From positions 1,302,001 to 1,366,000 of the forward strand of contig VJWM01000063.1 of the NCBI GenBank assembly GCA_010909165.1: 64,000 nucleotides of DNA, in the 5' to 3' direction. Below the pieces are notes generated by a model. That model was given only the letters and a program-made list of their open reading frames with translations, was not told the origin of the DNA and ran no database searches. The position numbers and the translations under genes were made by a program. The stretch is from Anthoceros angustus (lineage: Eukaryota > Streptophyta > Anthocerotopsida > Anthocerotales > Anthocerotaceae). Of the stretch, positions 44,621 to 55,816 are shown one piece after another (the stretch's first letter is position 1; each line of letters starts with the position of its first letter).

Positions 44621-45730
44621 TGTCTTCTGCCCCACACATCGGGTTCCTGCTGAGCCCATCGGCATTGAGATGTACTTTTCTAGCGCGGTGCACAATTTGC
44701 ATATCATACTCGGATAGCAAGAGAGCCCACCTAGCAAGCTTCCCGCTTAGCTTCATATTGGTCATCAGCCAGTGTAGTGGCTGATGATCCGTGACCAATT
44801 GAAAACTTCGACCAAATAGGTATACTCTAAGTGCAAGACCTACCACAAGTAAGACACTCCTTCGTAAGATAATAATTGGCCTCCGCGGTGTTATTCGACC
44901 GCCGCACGCCACAACCCGCTCTCTCCCTTCCTCATGCCTTGGGCAAGCACGGCCAATGCCTACAAAGACTAATCTGCAGGATTAAGGGCTCGGTTGGGCT
45001 TAAGCATTGGCCTCTCGCCACCGCTTTCAACTCCTGCCACGCTTGCTCTTGCTCCCGCCTCCAAGAGTTTCCTTTTGAGTAGCTCATATAGTGGCTTGCA
45101 GGTTCTGCTCATGTCTCTTATAAACCGACGATAATAGTTCACCAAGCCCAGGAACGCCCTCAAGGCGGCCACATCCTTTGGTCTGGGCATGAGACTCATC
45201 GCTTGCACTTTGGCCAATTGTGGCAGCACGCCTCCTGGCACAATCTTGTGCCCTAGGTATTCTATCTCCCTATATGCGAACTTGCATTTCTTGGGGTGGG
45301 CCTTCAATCCAGATTTGGCCAAGCGTTGCAATAGCACCTCTAAGTGCTCAATGTGTTCCTCCAGGTTATTGCTGAACACCAGAATGTCATCGATGTAACA
45401 CTTGACAAATGCCCCTGCCCAAGTCACCACTCGTTGAAAATATATGGATGCATTCTTCAATCCGAACGGCATGGTCTCCCATTCCCACAGCTGCTCTTTG
45501 CCCCAAAATGCTGTCTTGCACTTGTCCTCCTCCTCAATTACAATCTGATTGAACCCAAATCGAAAATCAAGGGTGGTGAAGTACTTGGCTTCACCAATAG
45601 CGTCAAAGATCTCATCAGGCGTGGGCATGGGATACCGTTCCATGGGCGTTATTTCATTCAGAGCTCGGTAATCTGCACACATTCTCCTATCCTTCCATTC
45701 CCCATGTTCATCCTTCTTGAGTGGCGGCAC
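44621..45730 (-). pseudogene. gypsy RT and RNase H, unit 2
   Basis: RT frame 45730-44969 has RRMCADYRALNEITPMERYP, FTTLDFRFGFNQIVIEEEDK, FVKCYIDDILVFSNN and FLGLVNYYRRFIRDMSR. RNase H follows as FGRSFQLVTDHQPLHWLMTN, ARWALLLSEYDMQIVHRARK and VHLNADGLSRNPM. The RT is contiguous, longer than in unit 1. Confidence 0.88.
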
Positions 45731-46149
45731 GGCTGCGGCATATTGCGATGTTGATTTCGAGCCCAGCCACTAGTTCCTTGCAGCTTGTCTCGATGTCCCA
45801 TTCCATGGGACTCGGTTTGTCTTCTTGAAACACGGGTTCATTGGTGGTAGTAGTGATCTTGAACTTGATCGATCATATCGCCTAACTCGCCCCAATCGAA
45901 CGCCAAGGTGCCACGATTTCGAGTAGCATGTCTCGGATCCTTTTGTTGCTCACCGGTTGCAAATCTTCACATATTTGCCAATCATCGATGGATTCTCATA
46001 GTTCCTTTCTTGTGGCAGGCCGGCCGTGGTTGGCGGCACGTTCTTGCTTCTCCGACGCAGATGTAAGTTCATCTTCTGCATCGACGCCTCCATTCTCTCG
46101 ACCCATGGCTATCTCATAGCTGCCGCAGCTATCAACCATTGCATGCAAG

Positions 46150-47077
46150 TTATGTCAAAGCTTGCCCGATCAACTCGCGATTCCGACACCAGCGCAAGTG
46201 CCACCGCACCAAATCCCATGGCTTGTTCTCGCTCTGTTATCGTTGGCTACTTCATTTCCCTTTGTGTCCAAAGACCATGCCTTCTCCCCTTTCCTAAACG
46301 CAGATTGCACGTCTTGACGAGTGGGCCACGCCCTTCTTGGCTTTCCCACCGCTCAATCGGATAATGGGGTACTTTATCTCCCCTTGCATACGGTTGTGGC
46401 GATCGTCCCGACCCGAATGTCCTCGACATACGGCGGCACCAACCGTGATGCCTCGGGGTTGTCACATCGCCACATTGGTCCGAAGCTTCGCTCGATGTGC
46501 ATATGAACCGTCTCGCACGGCATCCACAATAAATTCTTCTCCCACCACCGAGCGTTGTGTTTCCGGACATCTTCACGCTCATCGAACGCACCACACACGT
46601 TTTCGAGTAGGTACCAACAGGATGGGTTGGTCGCTTGCACTTCCCGCAAAATCCGGATGCCTTCCGCTAGTTCCATGCCATTGCACGAGCCACGGCCAGC
46701 TCGAAAAGTTCCACATTCCCACCGCAATCAACATATCCACCTTGCATCCGAGGGCATCAATTTGACGCTTTCCACTAACAAGATGTCCGCAGTAACCGCC
46801 GGCATCCTTGATCGCTTCTCGCCACGCGGGTGTTCCCTTTGCATCCGCATGATTCCGGTCCTGGCCACCGCACGCGCCCTTTCATCCAGTTCGACACATG
46901 TGTATTTTTTATCCGAATGCCGCTTCTCAACACCGCCTCCAACCCGCTGCTGATCCCAGAGCAAAGTTTCATGAGATGAATGCCTCGTCCTCCCACCTTC
47001 CACCAAATCACCTTGTTGTTGACCCGCACCAGGCTGGATTCAAAACCAGCGTGAGGTCGCTCGGGCACAAGGGACAA
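46150..47077 (-). pseudogene. Cytosine-5 DNA methyltransferase domain, unit 2
   Basis: Frames 47077-46775, 47006-46728, 46727-46374 and 46594-46247. Motif I reads HLMKLCSGISSGLEAVLRSG. Motif IV is reduced to MRWECGTFRAGRGS. Motif VI is clear: SCWYLLENVCGAFDEREDVR (ENV). HMHIERSFGPMWR follows. With unit 1 it completes the canonical motif order I-IV-VI-VIII-X. As it stands the copy cannot be translated as one protein. Confidence 0.78.
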
Positions 47078-47181
47078 TCCTCCTCACGGAGATGTTCTCG
47101 TGTCAGCGCTTGCATCAATTGCCTTGTGTTCCTGACATACAGACAAGCATCCGCCTCTTCGCCATCCGAATTTCCTCCTCG

Positions 47182-48483
47182 TTAGTTCTTGGTTTCTTCC
47201 CACACCTCACCAGACGCCCGCCCACATGCGGTCACCGCTAATGTGGTGCCTGTTTTCCCAGTTCTCCTCATACTAAGCGGGATTCGGCCATGTGAGAAGT
47301 CCCTGCCTCGCCATCGCATGGTCAGAATGCCACCGAAAGTGGATCTACTCCCATTGCTGGTCCATGTGCCCGCAAGACATCGTAGTTTCTTGCGTTGGAC
47401 ACCAAGCAATGAACTTCAAGGATCGTCGCGTCCTTGGTGCCTGGCTTGAGCTCTATGCGAACCGGATCCCTCGTGATCCCCATCACTTGCTCCTTGGTAC
47501 CCACGGACGTGGTGATGCGTACCTCACATGGCCTCAATCTGTCGCCGCAAGCTGAAGTGCCTTCTGCACACGGACCCCAAGTAGCACTGGATGCTCGCCT
47601 GTGTCCACCAAGACACATTCTGGGGCGAAACCATTCACGGTGACTTCTCGGCCTCGATTGTCCACCATGGCGACTCCCCCTTTTCCCCGAGCCGCTGGTT
47701 TCAAATGTTCGATAGGCTGGTGAAACTGACATCGGCCGCCTGGTAGGCACATTTCATCCATGCCTGCATTGCCTGCTTGAATGGTCGCACTTCACTCCTG
47801 TGTCACGCAGTCGACCATGGGCACATCCATTGCCTTCTCCAAGAAGAGCTCCATATTGGGCGGCTTCCCTTCTGCGGAGTTCATGTGCTCAGGATCCTCC
47901 ACCTGCTTGAAGGATCTGGGCATCTTGGGTTGACTTCTTGTCCCAATCTTTTTGCCTTTGACAGCTTCCCCCATATCAGCATCACCTTGGGTCACCCCAC
48001 GGTCATAGCGCATACACTTCTTGGTCCGAGTCGATTCTTCCGTGGCGCCGTCTTTACGGCACTCATCGCCAATTGCTCCTGCAACCGGTGCACCTCACTG
48101 AGAAGCGCCTTCCGTGTGTAACCCGCGGTCTGCTTCACTTTGTCGCCCACTCGCTCTCCAACCCCTTTGGGTCTGAACTCTGGGTGAGCCTGCCAGCATG
48201 CTGCCTCCGTATGGCCCGTCTTGGCGCAGGTCCTACACACCTCCTTTTCCTTGGCTCCACCGACGCGAAACTCACATTCAAAGGCTTTGTGTGAACCCCT
48301 GCACCGCAGGCATTTGACGGCTGCCTTGGTGTTGATTGCACTATTGGCTGAGCGCTCCTTGGCAGGCGAATGCCTTCTCACAACGTTCCCTTGTGTCTGG
48401 TCACGATGGGAACTCCTTCCTTGTGATCTGCGAATGTATGCCGCCTTTTGACGAGGTTGTGTTCTTCCCAATACGTTGGTCAC
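47182..48483 (-). pseudogene. gypsy zinc knuckles and protease, unit 2
   Basis: 48483-47992 holds intact knuckles CLRCRGSHKAFEC and CRTCAKTGHTEAACWQAHPE. Then KAMDVPMVDC, GFAPECVLVDTGEHPVLLGV (protease DTG) and ITTSVGTKEQVMGITRDPVR to NARNYDVL. Confidence 0.8.
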
Positions 48484-49509
48484 GATCTCCTCTCATGACT
48501 CTTTCCGCCATTTCATAAGCCTGCTCCAGCTCATAGTCTGCGCCATGTAGCATGTGCAGAAAGTTGGCAATTACCCTTCTCTGTCTTCCTGGAAGAGCGG
48601 CTATGTAGATTTGTGTGGCTTCCCGCATGGTCTTCACTCGTGTGTCTTTCACCAGCTGTCTTAGTCTCAGATATGCTGATCTAAGGGGCTCATTGGGCTT
48701 GATGGTGAATCTAGATACCTCGGATCTTCTCGATAGAGGACACCGGGAACATCTCCGCAAACTTGCTGAACATTTCATCCACTAGAAATGTGATGGCAGC
48801 TGCTTGGGTTGCACTGGACGATGTTCCCTCTTCGTCTCCCTTCAAAGTCCTTTTTGCTCTATCTGTCCGTGCTAAGGATCGGGCATCTTGCAAAATTTGA
48901 TCCTTGCAATCACGATAACATGTAAGGGCCTCTCCGGCCAGGAACGTGCTCATCTTCCTCAAAGCCATCTCCGGAGTGAACTCTGACTTGTACTTGAGCA
49001 CCATCTCATCAATAGCCCATCTGAATTTCTCTTCAAAATCAGCGAGCGACATGCTGCCGTGCCGACCTGTGAACACGTCATTCTTGCTTGGTGCTGGCTC
49101 ATACTCCATTCTGACCTCACCACCGTTTTCTTCGAATGCTATGGAGCGGATGGGACTCTGGTTCCACTCAAACTGGCCACCGCTCCTGCGCGCCAGAGGG
49201 TGTTGGATGACAGGGCTACGAGCTTCCTACACCGGAGTACTCTCGTTCGTCCAGCCTGAGCGTAAGAGCACCATTACCGCGTCAATCCCGCCCCCTGCGT
49301 GACACTATGTACGGCATTGTGTCAAAGTCAGTATTGGTCCCTTCGCTAGTCCAATCCGCTAGCCAGGCCAACTTATCAATCACCTCCTCCCACAGCCTTC
49401 GCCACAGGTAGTCAAGCTCTAGCTCTGCCAAGACGACCAACTCAGCAATAGAATGACCAGCATAAAACAGCAGGGAAAAATCCACAGTGTTCTCCTCACG
49501 GTCCACCAT
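48401..49509 (-). pseudogene. gypsy gag core, unit 2
   Basis: Frame 49109-48711 has DVFTGRHGSMSLADFEEKFR and FLAGEALTCYRDCKDQILQD. Frame 48778-48401 continues FTIKPNEPLRSAYLRLRQLV and NFLHMLHGADYELEQAYEMA. This is a retrotransposon gag (capsid-like) core. The N-terminal piece 49509-49282 differs from the MSYAK leader of unit 1. Confidence 0.78.
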
Positions 49510-49637
49510 TTACTTAGCTTGTTTGGCATCCGTGGGCCCCTTTTGGCTACGTTGGTTGTGGTGCCTGGGCGCTCCGCGGGCCTCACTACGTTGGCAGTTG
49601 CAATGTCGAGCTCCAGAGAAAAGAGGGATTGCTGATG

Positions 49638-50081
49638 TGCAAAACTCGTTCGGCGTCTCTCGCAGGCACACACCCGCACGATCGCCTTCCAAGCACTCTC
49701 ACCGGTATCCTTCTCACTCCCAAAGCCCCACATCCACCGCCTACATGGAAACTGTATGGCTGTCCTGCTCACGAACAAACATTAAATGGCTTCTTCGTGG
49801 ATTGCTGCCCCTTTTATCCCCTTTCGCTCGGCACCATGCACCACCAATCGCGGGCAACTTGCTTGGGGCGCGCGACGTCATCCGTGATCCCGGCGGAAAC
49901 CATAATTTTGCCGTGATTACAGTTTGGCTCCTCAAGCTTGGCTGCCGTTATGCCCGTTCATGGTGGGGGTGGGTTTATGCATACCCATCACCCCCCATGC
50001 CTATGCACATGAGCATGCGCTCACAATCATCCTCATGCACTCATAGGCATCGTATGTGTCAGCATCCCACTTGCCATGACA
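49638..50081 (-). repeat. Family A LTR, right copy
   Basis: 444 bp beginning TGCAAAACTCG and ending TTGCCATGACA on the + strand, so with TG...CA ends. Right of it begins the gag of family B, in which the array appears to be inserted. Confidence 0.85.
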
Positions 50082-50089
50082 CACGCCTC

Positions 50090-51945
50090 GTAAAGCTGGA
50101 GAAGTTGATGCGGAAGGCGAAGATCAAGGAGAGCATCAGTTCATCATCAGAGGACGAAGGAGATGAGCATAAGCTTGGATACATGGCGACAGTAACCAGA
50201 TCTAAGGGCAAGGGGAAGAAACCTATGGTAGCTACAAGAGAAGATAGCTCGGAGGAAGAAAAGGATGTCTTGACACGTGCAATGCGGAAGATGCATAAGG
50301 AAGCTTCGCGATCCTCTTCTCAAACCTATGTCAAGATGCCACAGTCGTTTGAGCCCTTGCCAACAGGAGCAAATGTGGGAGCAACATCAAAGTCCAGAGT
50401 GCACTACAAGAATCGCAGGTGTTTTACAACGCATTTTACAACGTAATTTACAACCTCACGTTGTAAAAACGGGCATTTACACGTTTGTAAACTGACAGCT
50501 TAACTAGGTTGTAAAATGGATGACGTGGCAGGCAAGATTGCCACGTCATCAAGTTGCTGACGTGGCGCCGCCACCGACCGGACGGGTAAGTGTCCGTAGC
50601 CGTTTACAACGCATTTACAACCTCATTTACAACCTCATTTACAACGCTATTTACAACGTAATCTACAACAAGGAGCCATGTCATCAATCGCTGTTGTAAA
50701 TGGCCTCCAATCATATTTTTGTGATTAGTGATATTAATAAAGATTTTTAGAAAATAAAGAACAAATTTTGAGAAAAAGGCTTTACAACGTATTTTACAAT
50801 ATACGTTACAACCTCATTTACAACCTTCAAACACCCTTACTTTACAACGTCATTCACAACGTCATTTACAACGTCGTTTGCAACGTGGTTTACAACCTCA
50901 TTTACAACCTCATTTATAACCTCCTTTACAACCTCATTTACAACCACATTTACAACCTCATTTACAACCTCATTTACAACCTCATTTACAACCTCATTTA
51001 CAACCTCATTTACAACCTCAAAAATTCAAAATTTAAAATACCCCTCCCCGCCTCACATTTTGAAGAAAAATGCTTTACAACGTAATCTATAACAAGGGAA
51101 CAACGTCATCAATTGCTGTTGTAAATGGCCTCCTATCATATTTTTTGTGATTAATAACAATAATAAAGAGTTTAAAAAAAATAAAGAACACATTTTGAGA
51201 AAATTACTTTACAACGTAATCTACAACAAGGGAGCCATGTCATCAATCGCTGTTGTAAATGGCCTCCAATCATATTTTTGTGATTAATAATAATAATAAA
51301 GAGTTAGCAAAAAATAAAGAACACATTTTGAGAAAAATGTTTTACAACGTAATCTACAACAAGGAAGCCACGTAATCAATCGCTGTTGTAAATGGCCTCC
51401 AATCATATTTTTGTGATTAATAATAATAATAATAAAGAGTTTAGAAGAAATAATGAACAAATTTTGAGAAAAAGGCTTTTACAACGTAATCTACAATAAG
51501 GGAGCCATGTCATCGCATGCTGTTGTAAATGGCTTCCAATCATATTTTTGTGATTAGTGATATTAATAAAGATTTTTAGAAAAATAAAGATCAAATTTTG
51601 AAAAAAAAGGCTTTTACAACGTAATCTACAACGTGGGAGCCACGTTATCAATCCGTTGTTGTAAATGAGCACCCAAAAGAGTGCCACATCATCCAACTAG
51701 AAACCCCCGTTGTAAACCGAGTCTTAAAACTTGCCACATCAGCGAAACTTAAACCAATTTACAACGGAGGTGTTTAGACATTGTAAATATTGGGGGATTT
51801 GCAAAAGGGGTTTTGTAAAACACCCCTCTCCCTAGTAGTGGTGAACGATGTGAAGAAACCCATGTGCAAATTGCTAACAGAGACGATGGCACAAAAGCTT
51901 CTGGAGATGCCATGTTTTAGCCTACAAGACATGAGCTGAGCATGA
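50090..51945 (+). pseudogene. Family B gag-like remnant, split by CACTA insertion
   Basis: Before the insertion: ESISSSSEDEGDEHKLGYMA, TRSKGKGKKPMVATREDSSE. Removing 50402-51840 plus one GTG rejoins the frame: SRV then NDVKKPMCKLLTETMAQKLL and EMPCFSLQDM, resembling KAMDVPMVSLRDL of family A. This is the region between zinc knuckles and protease. Confidence 0.6.
50402..51840. mobile_element. Non-autonomous CACTA (En/Spm) transposon
   Basis: Ends CACTACAAGAATCGCAGG and, on the other strand, CACTACTAGGGAGAGGGG; both continue into GTGTTTTACAA. A 3-bp target duplication GTG stands at 50399-50401 and 51841-51843. There is no transposase. The interior consists of subterminal repeats of 'ACCTCATTTACA' (50808-51025) and about six copies of a 135-bp unit with 'gctgttgtaaatggcctcc' (50651, then 51072-51660). 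Confidence 0.88.
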
Positions 51946-52109
51946 AGGAAGTCAGGGCTTTGACTCGGCGGATGTTGACAAACCTTGAAGACGAAGCAAG
52001 TGTCCACGATGTGCCACAGTAGGTTGACCTCCGAGCCACGCATCTCTGCGGAGAAGCGGAATGTTGCATGAGTGGGGGTGGCTTTGGTGCTCATATGAAT
52101 GCAAGTACT

Positions 52110-52685
52110 CACCTCGCGCGACAATGACCTGAACTGGTGACTGCAGGAATGAGCCGTGCAAAAGCGGTGGAGGATGGTGCAAGAGGACTAGTGTCCCATG
52201 AGCTAGAGAACAGTTGTAAGTTCTTGCCTAGGGTTGAGCCTGTTTGTGACCTTAACACCCAAGTGATCACATGGTGACCGTATCCACAAGGCCTTTCTTG
52301 CCCTTTCTGGATCAAGCGCAAGATTCTCATTAGGTCATAGAACAATGCTGTTCGTGGGTCCTTCAGACCCTGATCCATGCCTGCAAAGGAGAGTCCTTGA
52401 CACTCCCAACCTACGATGATGAGGTCCATTGGTTGCCAAAGACAGCTCAAATGGGACAACTCTATCATTCGAACATCCATCGGCAGTGCCTTCTAGTAAC
52501 CCTTCATTAACTCCCACGTCAGGAGGTTAGGGTACTCCCCCATCAAGTCCCTCACACGCTTCAATGACACAATCCTCGCTTTCGGATCTGGGTTTCAATG
52601 TACGTATCTTCATACTTTGATGCCACATTTCATTACTACTTCCAAGCCGGTACTGATGCCTCCAAAGAGTTCCACCAGCACTATG
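52110..52685 (-). pseudogene. Methyltransferase N-terminal half, inverted (family B)
   Basis: Read on the minus strand: DIVLVELFGGISTGLEVVM (motif I), a region with two or three stops, then MDLIIVGWECQGLSFAG (motif IV with the catalytic-type Cys) and DPRTALFYDLMRILRLIQ (helix after motif IV). This is opposite to the rest of family B, so an inversion with breakpoints near 52110-52200 and 52690 has occurred. The right breakpoint is close to the palindrome GCATGCGCATGC. Confidence 0.78.
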
Positions 52686-52716
52686 TCGTCTTCTCTATGA
52701 GTCAGCATGCGCATGC

Positions 52717-53260
52717 ATGAGCGTGAAAAAGCAAGTCCAGGAGGACTTTGGCACGATCCGAGGAGCGTTGGGTCAAGAGCTGCTGTTGGATACAGCTCAA
52801 TTTGGTTCGAAGGCTCATAGGTTGAGGTCCATGTGGACTAACCTTGCTCCTTTGGAACATATGAAGTTAGTGTGGTCGTTCACCAAGCGACTTGATCTTG
52901 TTTTCAAGGATGTGCTAGCGTCGGGATGGCATGCCCAACAAGTCATCAAGATTGACAAGCTGCCGCACTTCCCTGTGAACACGCCTGGACACCCCATGGC
53001 GGCTTGGCCGACCTTTGTGTCTAAGTCCCAATCTTACGCCTTCAAGAACCATGGCCCTAACAATGTGGTGGAGGGATGGCGAGGCCTTGGAAAAGCCACC
53101 AGCCATAGAGAGGGAGTTGGCTATGGGATTTGTTGCCGTGAGTGACCGAGAAGGAACGGTGTCGATTGCTTGGGCAAGCATTTGACATGAACATGATGAC
53201 CTGGTTGTCCAATACTGGAGTCGCTTACCTACTTCGAAACCAGAAGAAGGCGTGGTTGAA
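52717..53260 (+). pseudogene. Methyltransferase C-terminal half (family B)
   Basis: Frame 52717-53145: ELLLDTAQFGSKAHRLRSMW (motif VIII region with R-x-R), KIDKLPHFPVNTPGHPMAAW and SKSQSYAF, which align with KGDKVPHYPVNEVGKPRRAW and TVQSYAF of family A. After a frameshift: RELAMGF (motif IX/X region) and RCRLLGQAFDMNMMTWLSNT (motif X). The target-recognition region lies between them. Confidence 0.78.
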
Positions 53261-53389
53261 GTAGCGGGTTTGGTTGGCGAAGGACATTCCACCACTTGCA
53301 TCTCAAGAGGAGAACACGAGTTTGGAGGGCAAGGAGAGTGAGTGCATAGAGGAAGCGTGTAAGCCATCTGAGCCAAGGCCACATGAGCG

Positions 53390-54235
53390 GTTGACAGGCA
53401 TCGAGTTGAAGAGCAATTAATGGCATCAGCTAAAGGAGCTGTTGGGGGCATCGCAACATGTGTTTGCTTTCATACTTGCGGATATGGGGAAGTACACCAA
53501 GGGGAAGTTCCACATAGAATCCCGACCCGCGGAGAACCGTGTTCCGAGGAAACGCGGCTTCAGCAAATGAGTAGGTTGAGAATCGATGCCAAGAGCTTCT
53601 CAAGCTAGGGCTGATTCAACGATCTAACTCGTAGTATGCAGCTGCGACAGTGCTTCCAAAAACAAAGGATGAGAGTGACTTGTGGACGAAGAGGAGAATG
53701 TGTGGTGACTGTAGCCCGTTGAACGAGTGAATCCCAAATGACCATTGTCCCATGCCGACAGCCGAAGAGATCTTCGATACCATTGGGTTTGCCAAGTTCT
53801 TCTCAACATTGGACTTGAGGCTAGGGTTTCACCAAGTGGAGATCGCCGAAGAAGACAAGAAGAAAACGACATTCTGGGGCAGAGATTGCCTATAGAGGGG
53901 AACTACATGCCATTTAAGTTGAAGACATCGCCAATGTAGTTCCAAAGGTACATGGGCAATGAGCTCAAAGACTTGCCTTTCACCAAGTGCTACATTAATG
54001 ATGTCATCATCTTCAACAATACCTTTGAGGAGCATCTACAACATCTTCGGGCAATCTTTGCTAGACTGGCTGTCTGTGGGTTTATGGCCCATATAGGGAA
54101 GTGTCGATTTGCTGAGGACAAAGTGTTAATTTTATTTGGGTTATTGGATCATGCTTGACGGGATCTCGCCGCATGTCGCCAAGATGGAGGCAATTGCGTG
54201 CATTCCCAGGCCAAATGACATCTTGCACAGCCATT
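53390..54235 (+). pseudogene. Family B reverse transcriptase
   Basis: Pieces over three frames: LKELLGASQHVFAFILADMG, then FFSTLDLRLGFHQVEIAEED, and 53952-54158 LPFTKCYINDVIIFNNTFEE, where the catalytic YxDD is YIND, so the second Asp step is lost. Dead RT. Confidence 0.82.
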
Positions 54236-54255
54236 GAATGACGTGTTGAAGAAGT

Positions 54256-54760
54256 TTGGTGACTTGGCGTTGGACTTACGAGGTGGAGTCAGCTTTCATG
54301 GAGTTGAAGGGTAGACCCATGAGCTTGTCAATTCTTGGTCATCCAGACTTCAGTAAGCTATTCGTACTTTACACTGATTGGAGCAAGTACGACATAAGGG
54401 CAGTCTTGGCACAGATTAATGACAAGGAAGAGGAACATGTCATTGCTTACGCAAATCGGAGCAACAACCAGGTGGAGTCCAATTACTCTGCCTATGAGGG
54501 AGAATGTCTTGCAGCGTTGTGGGCAGTCGGACACTTTCGTCCGTACTTGTTTGAATATCAGTTTCAACTGATTATCAACCATCAACCCCTGCATTGGTTA
54601 AGATGGCGAACGCCAAGCTTACAAGAAAGTTGGCGAGGTGGGCTCTCATTCTCAAGAAGTATGACTTTGCCATCGAACACCGGGCAGGTAGAATTCACTC
54701 TAATGCTGACGGGTTGTCAAGGAATCCTTTACCTCGTAACGAAGATGGGTGGAGTATGAA
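54256..54760 (+). pseudogene. Family B RNase H
   Basis: An open frame of 167 codons with LFVLYTDWSKYDIRAVLAQI, YANRSNNQVESNYSAYEGEC and FQLIINHQPLHWL. It is followed in the next frame by KLARWALILKKYDFAIEHRA and HSNADGLSRNP. Motifs are those of gypsy RNase H. Confidence 0.85.
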
Positions 54761-55560
54761 TCTCATGCCAGACATGCCGGAGATGCGTATTGGAAACAAG
54801 CATGTCATGCTAATAGTGGAGCATTTCAGCGAGTAGTGCAAGGTTGCCATCTTACCCAAACGTGACTCTCGGCTTACCAGTAATGCATTCTTGGCTTCCA
54901 TCCTTAGTCAGTATGGAGCATGTGCAGAGGTTCTCACTGACCAAGGCAAAGAATTCCGTGGGGAATTTCAGGACTTGCTTGACAAGAGCTTGATTGATCA
55001 TCGAGGTCGTCGAAAGATCATCCTCAAGCCGATGGACTTGCTGAATGCTTGGTGTAGATCCTCAAGTGAGCCTTGCAGAAGTATTGTCTCATGAATGACC
55101 CGAAGACATGGGACGAAGGGATGCATACCTAGTGCTAGTGTATAGGGTGAGCAATTAAGCAGCCTTGAGCAACTTTTCGCCAAACTATTTGTTGTATGGG
55201 CGACAACCATTTTTGCCAAAAGTGAGGCAAGCAAGGCTACAAGCACCAGTGGATTGGCGCAATCCGGATGATTGCCTACATGACCAGGAAAGGCGAGCAG
55301 AGCTTTTCAGACAGATCATGCCTATGGTACTGGAGAACCTTGCCATAGGGCAACAAAGGGATCAACTGCGCCATGCTTACACAAGAGGAGGGACATGGAA
55401 ACCCAAGGTGCGCAAGTTTGCAGCTGGAGACTATGTCGACCTGAATCGGAAGCCAGCCAACACCTTGGATGTATCCACCTGCAAAGTCATCCAGCGGGTC
55501 GTGCGAGTAGGCAAAGAAGGAGTGCTTGAGCTTGAAGGATCCGATGGTTGAAGATGCAAG
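54720..55560 (+). pseudogene. Family B integrase (N-terminal part deleted)
   Basis: RNase H runs directly into SMNLMPDMPEMRIGNKHVML of the integrase core, so the HHCC domain is missing. VLTDQGKEFRGEFQDLLDKS follows. After frame changes, NFSPNYLLYGRQPFLPKVRQ and the C-terminal domain KFAAGDYVDLNRKPANTLDV (55165-55551) are open. Confidence 0.82.
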
Positions 55561-55599
55561 GATCACCTCAAGAACTGCGCACTATGCCACTTACCCAAT

Positions 55600-55791
55600 T
55601 TGGACCCTCAACTGTGGCCTACAGTATGGCGTCCACCCAAAGACTTGGAGAGTCAGGTTTGTGGACGTACTGATGATGATGTGATGCTTCTTTGTAATCG
55701 CTGCAATAGGGGATACCATATGTTTTGTGTTCAACCTCCTCTGGACGACATTCCCGAAGAAGATTGGCTTTGTCCACAATGCACTACATGA
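55600..55791 (+). CDS. PHD finger at integrase C-terminus (family B)
   Basis: Open 63-codon frame continuing from the integrase tail (one TGA at 55549-55551 separates them). It reads [38 protein letters not shown] and WLCPQC, then stops. Seven of eight C4HC3 ligands are present; the first Cys is Ser. The hydrophobic and Trp positions of PHD fingers are all kept. It is homologous to the family A finger, which instead lacks ligand seven. Confidence 0.85.
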   Translation: MDPQLWPTVWRPPKDLESQVCGRTDDDVMLLCNRCNRGYHMFCVQPPLDDIPEEDWLCPQCTT

Positions 55792-55816
55792 GGTGCGTAC
55801 GTGTGTAGTCCTACTA

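Larger units (their letters stand above)
32650..50081 (-). mobile_element. Tandem array of Ty3/gypsy family A (gag fragment - LTR - unit - LTR - unit - LTR)
   Basis: Three LTR copies (33064-33506, 41165-41605, 49638-50081) enclose two internal units read on the minus strand. Unit 1 (33507-41164) and unit 2 (41606-49637) align at an offset of about 8.1 kb falling to 7.9 kb. A truncated gag start of a further unit lies left of the first LTR. Shared LTRs point to unequal recombination between LTRs of one element or of tandem insertions. Each unit codes, in order, for gag, zinc knuckles, protease, cytosine methyltransferase, RT, RNase H, integrase, PHD finger and an unknown ORF. Confidence 0.88.
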
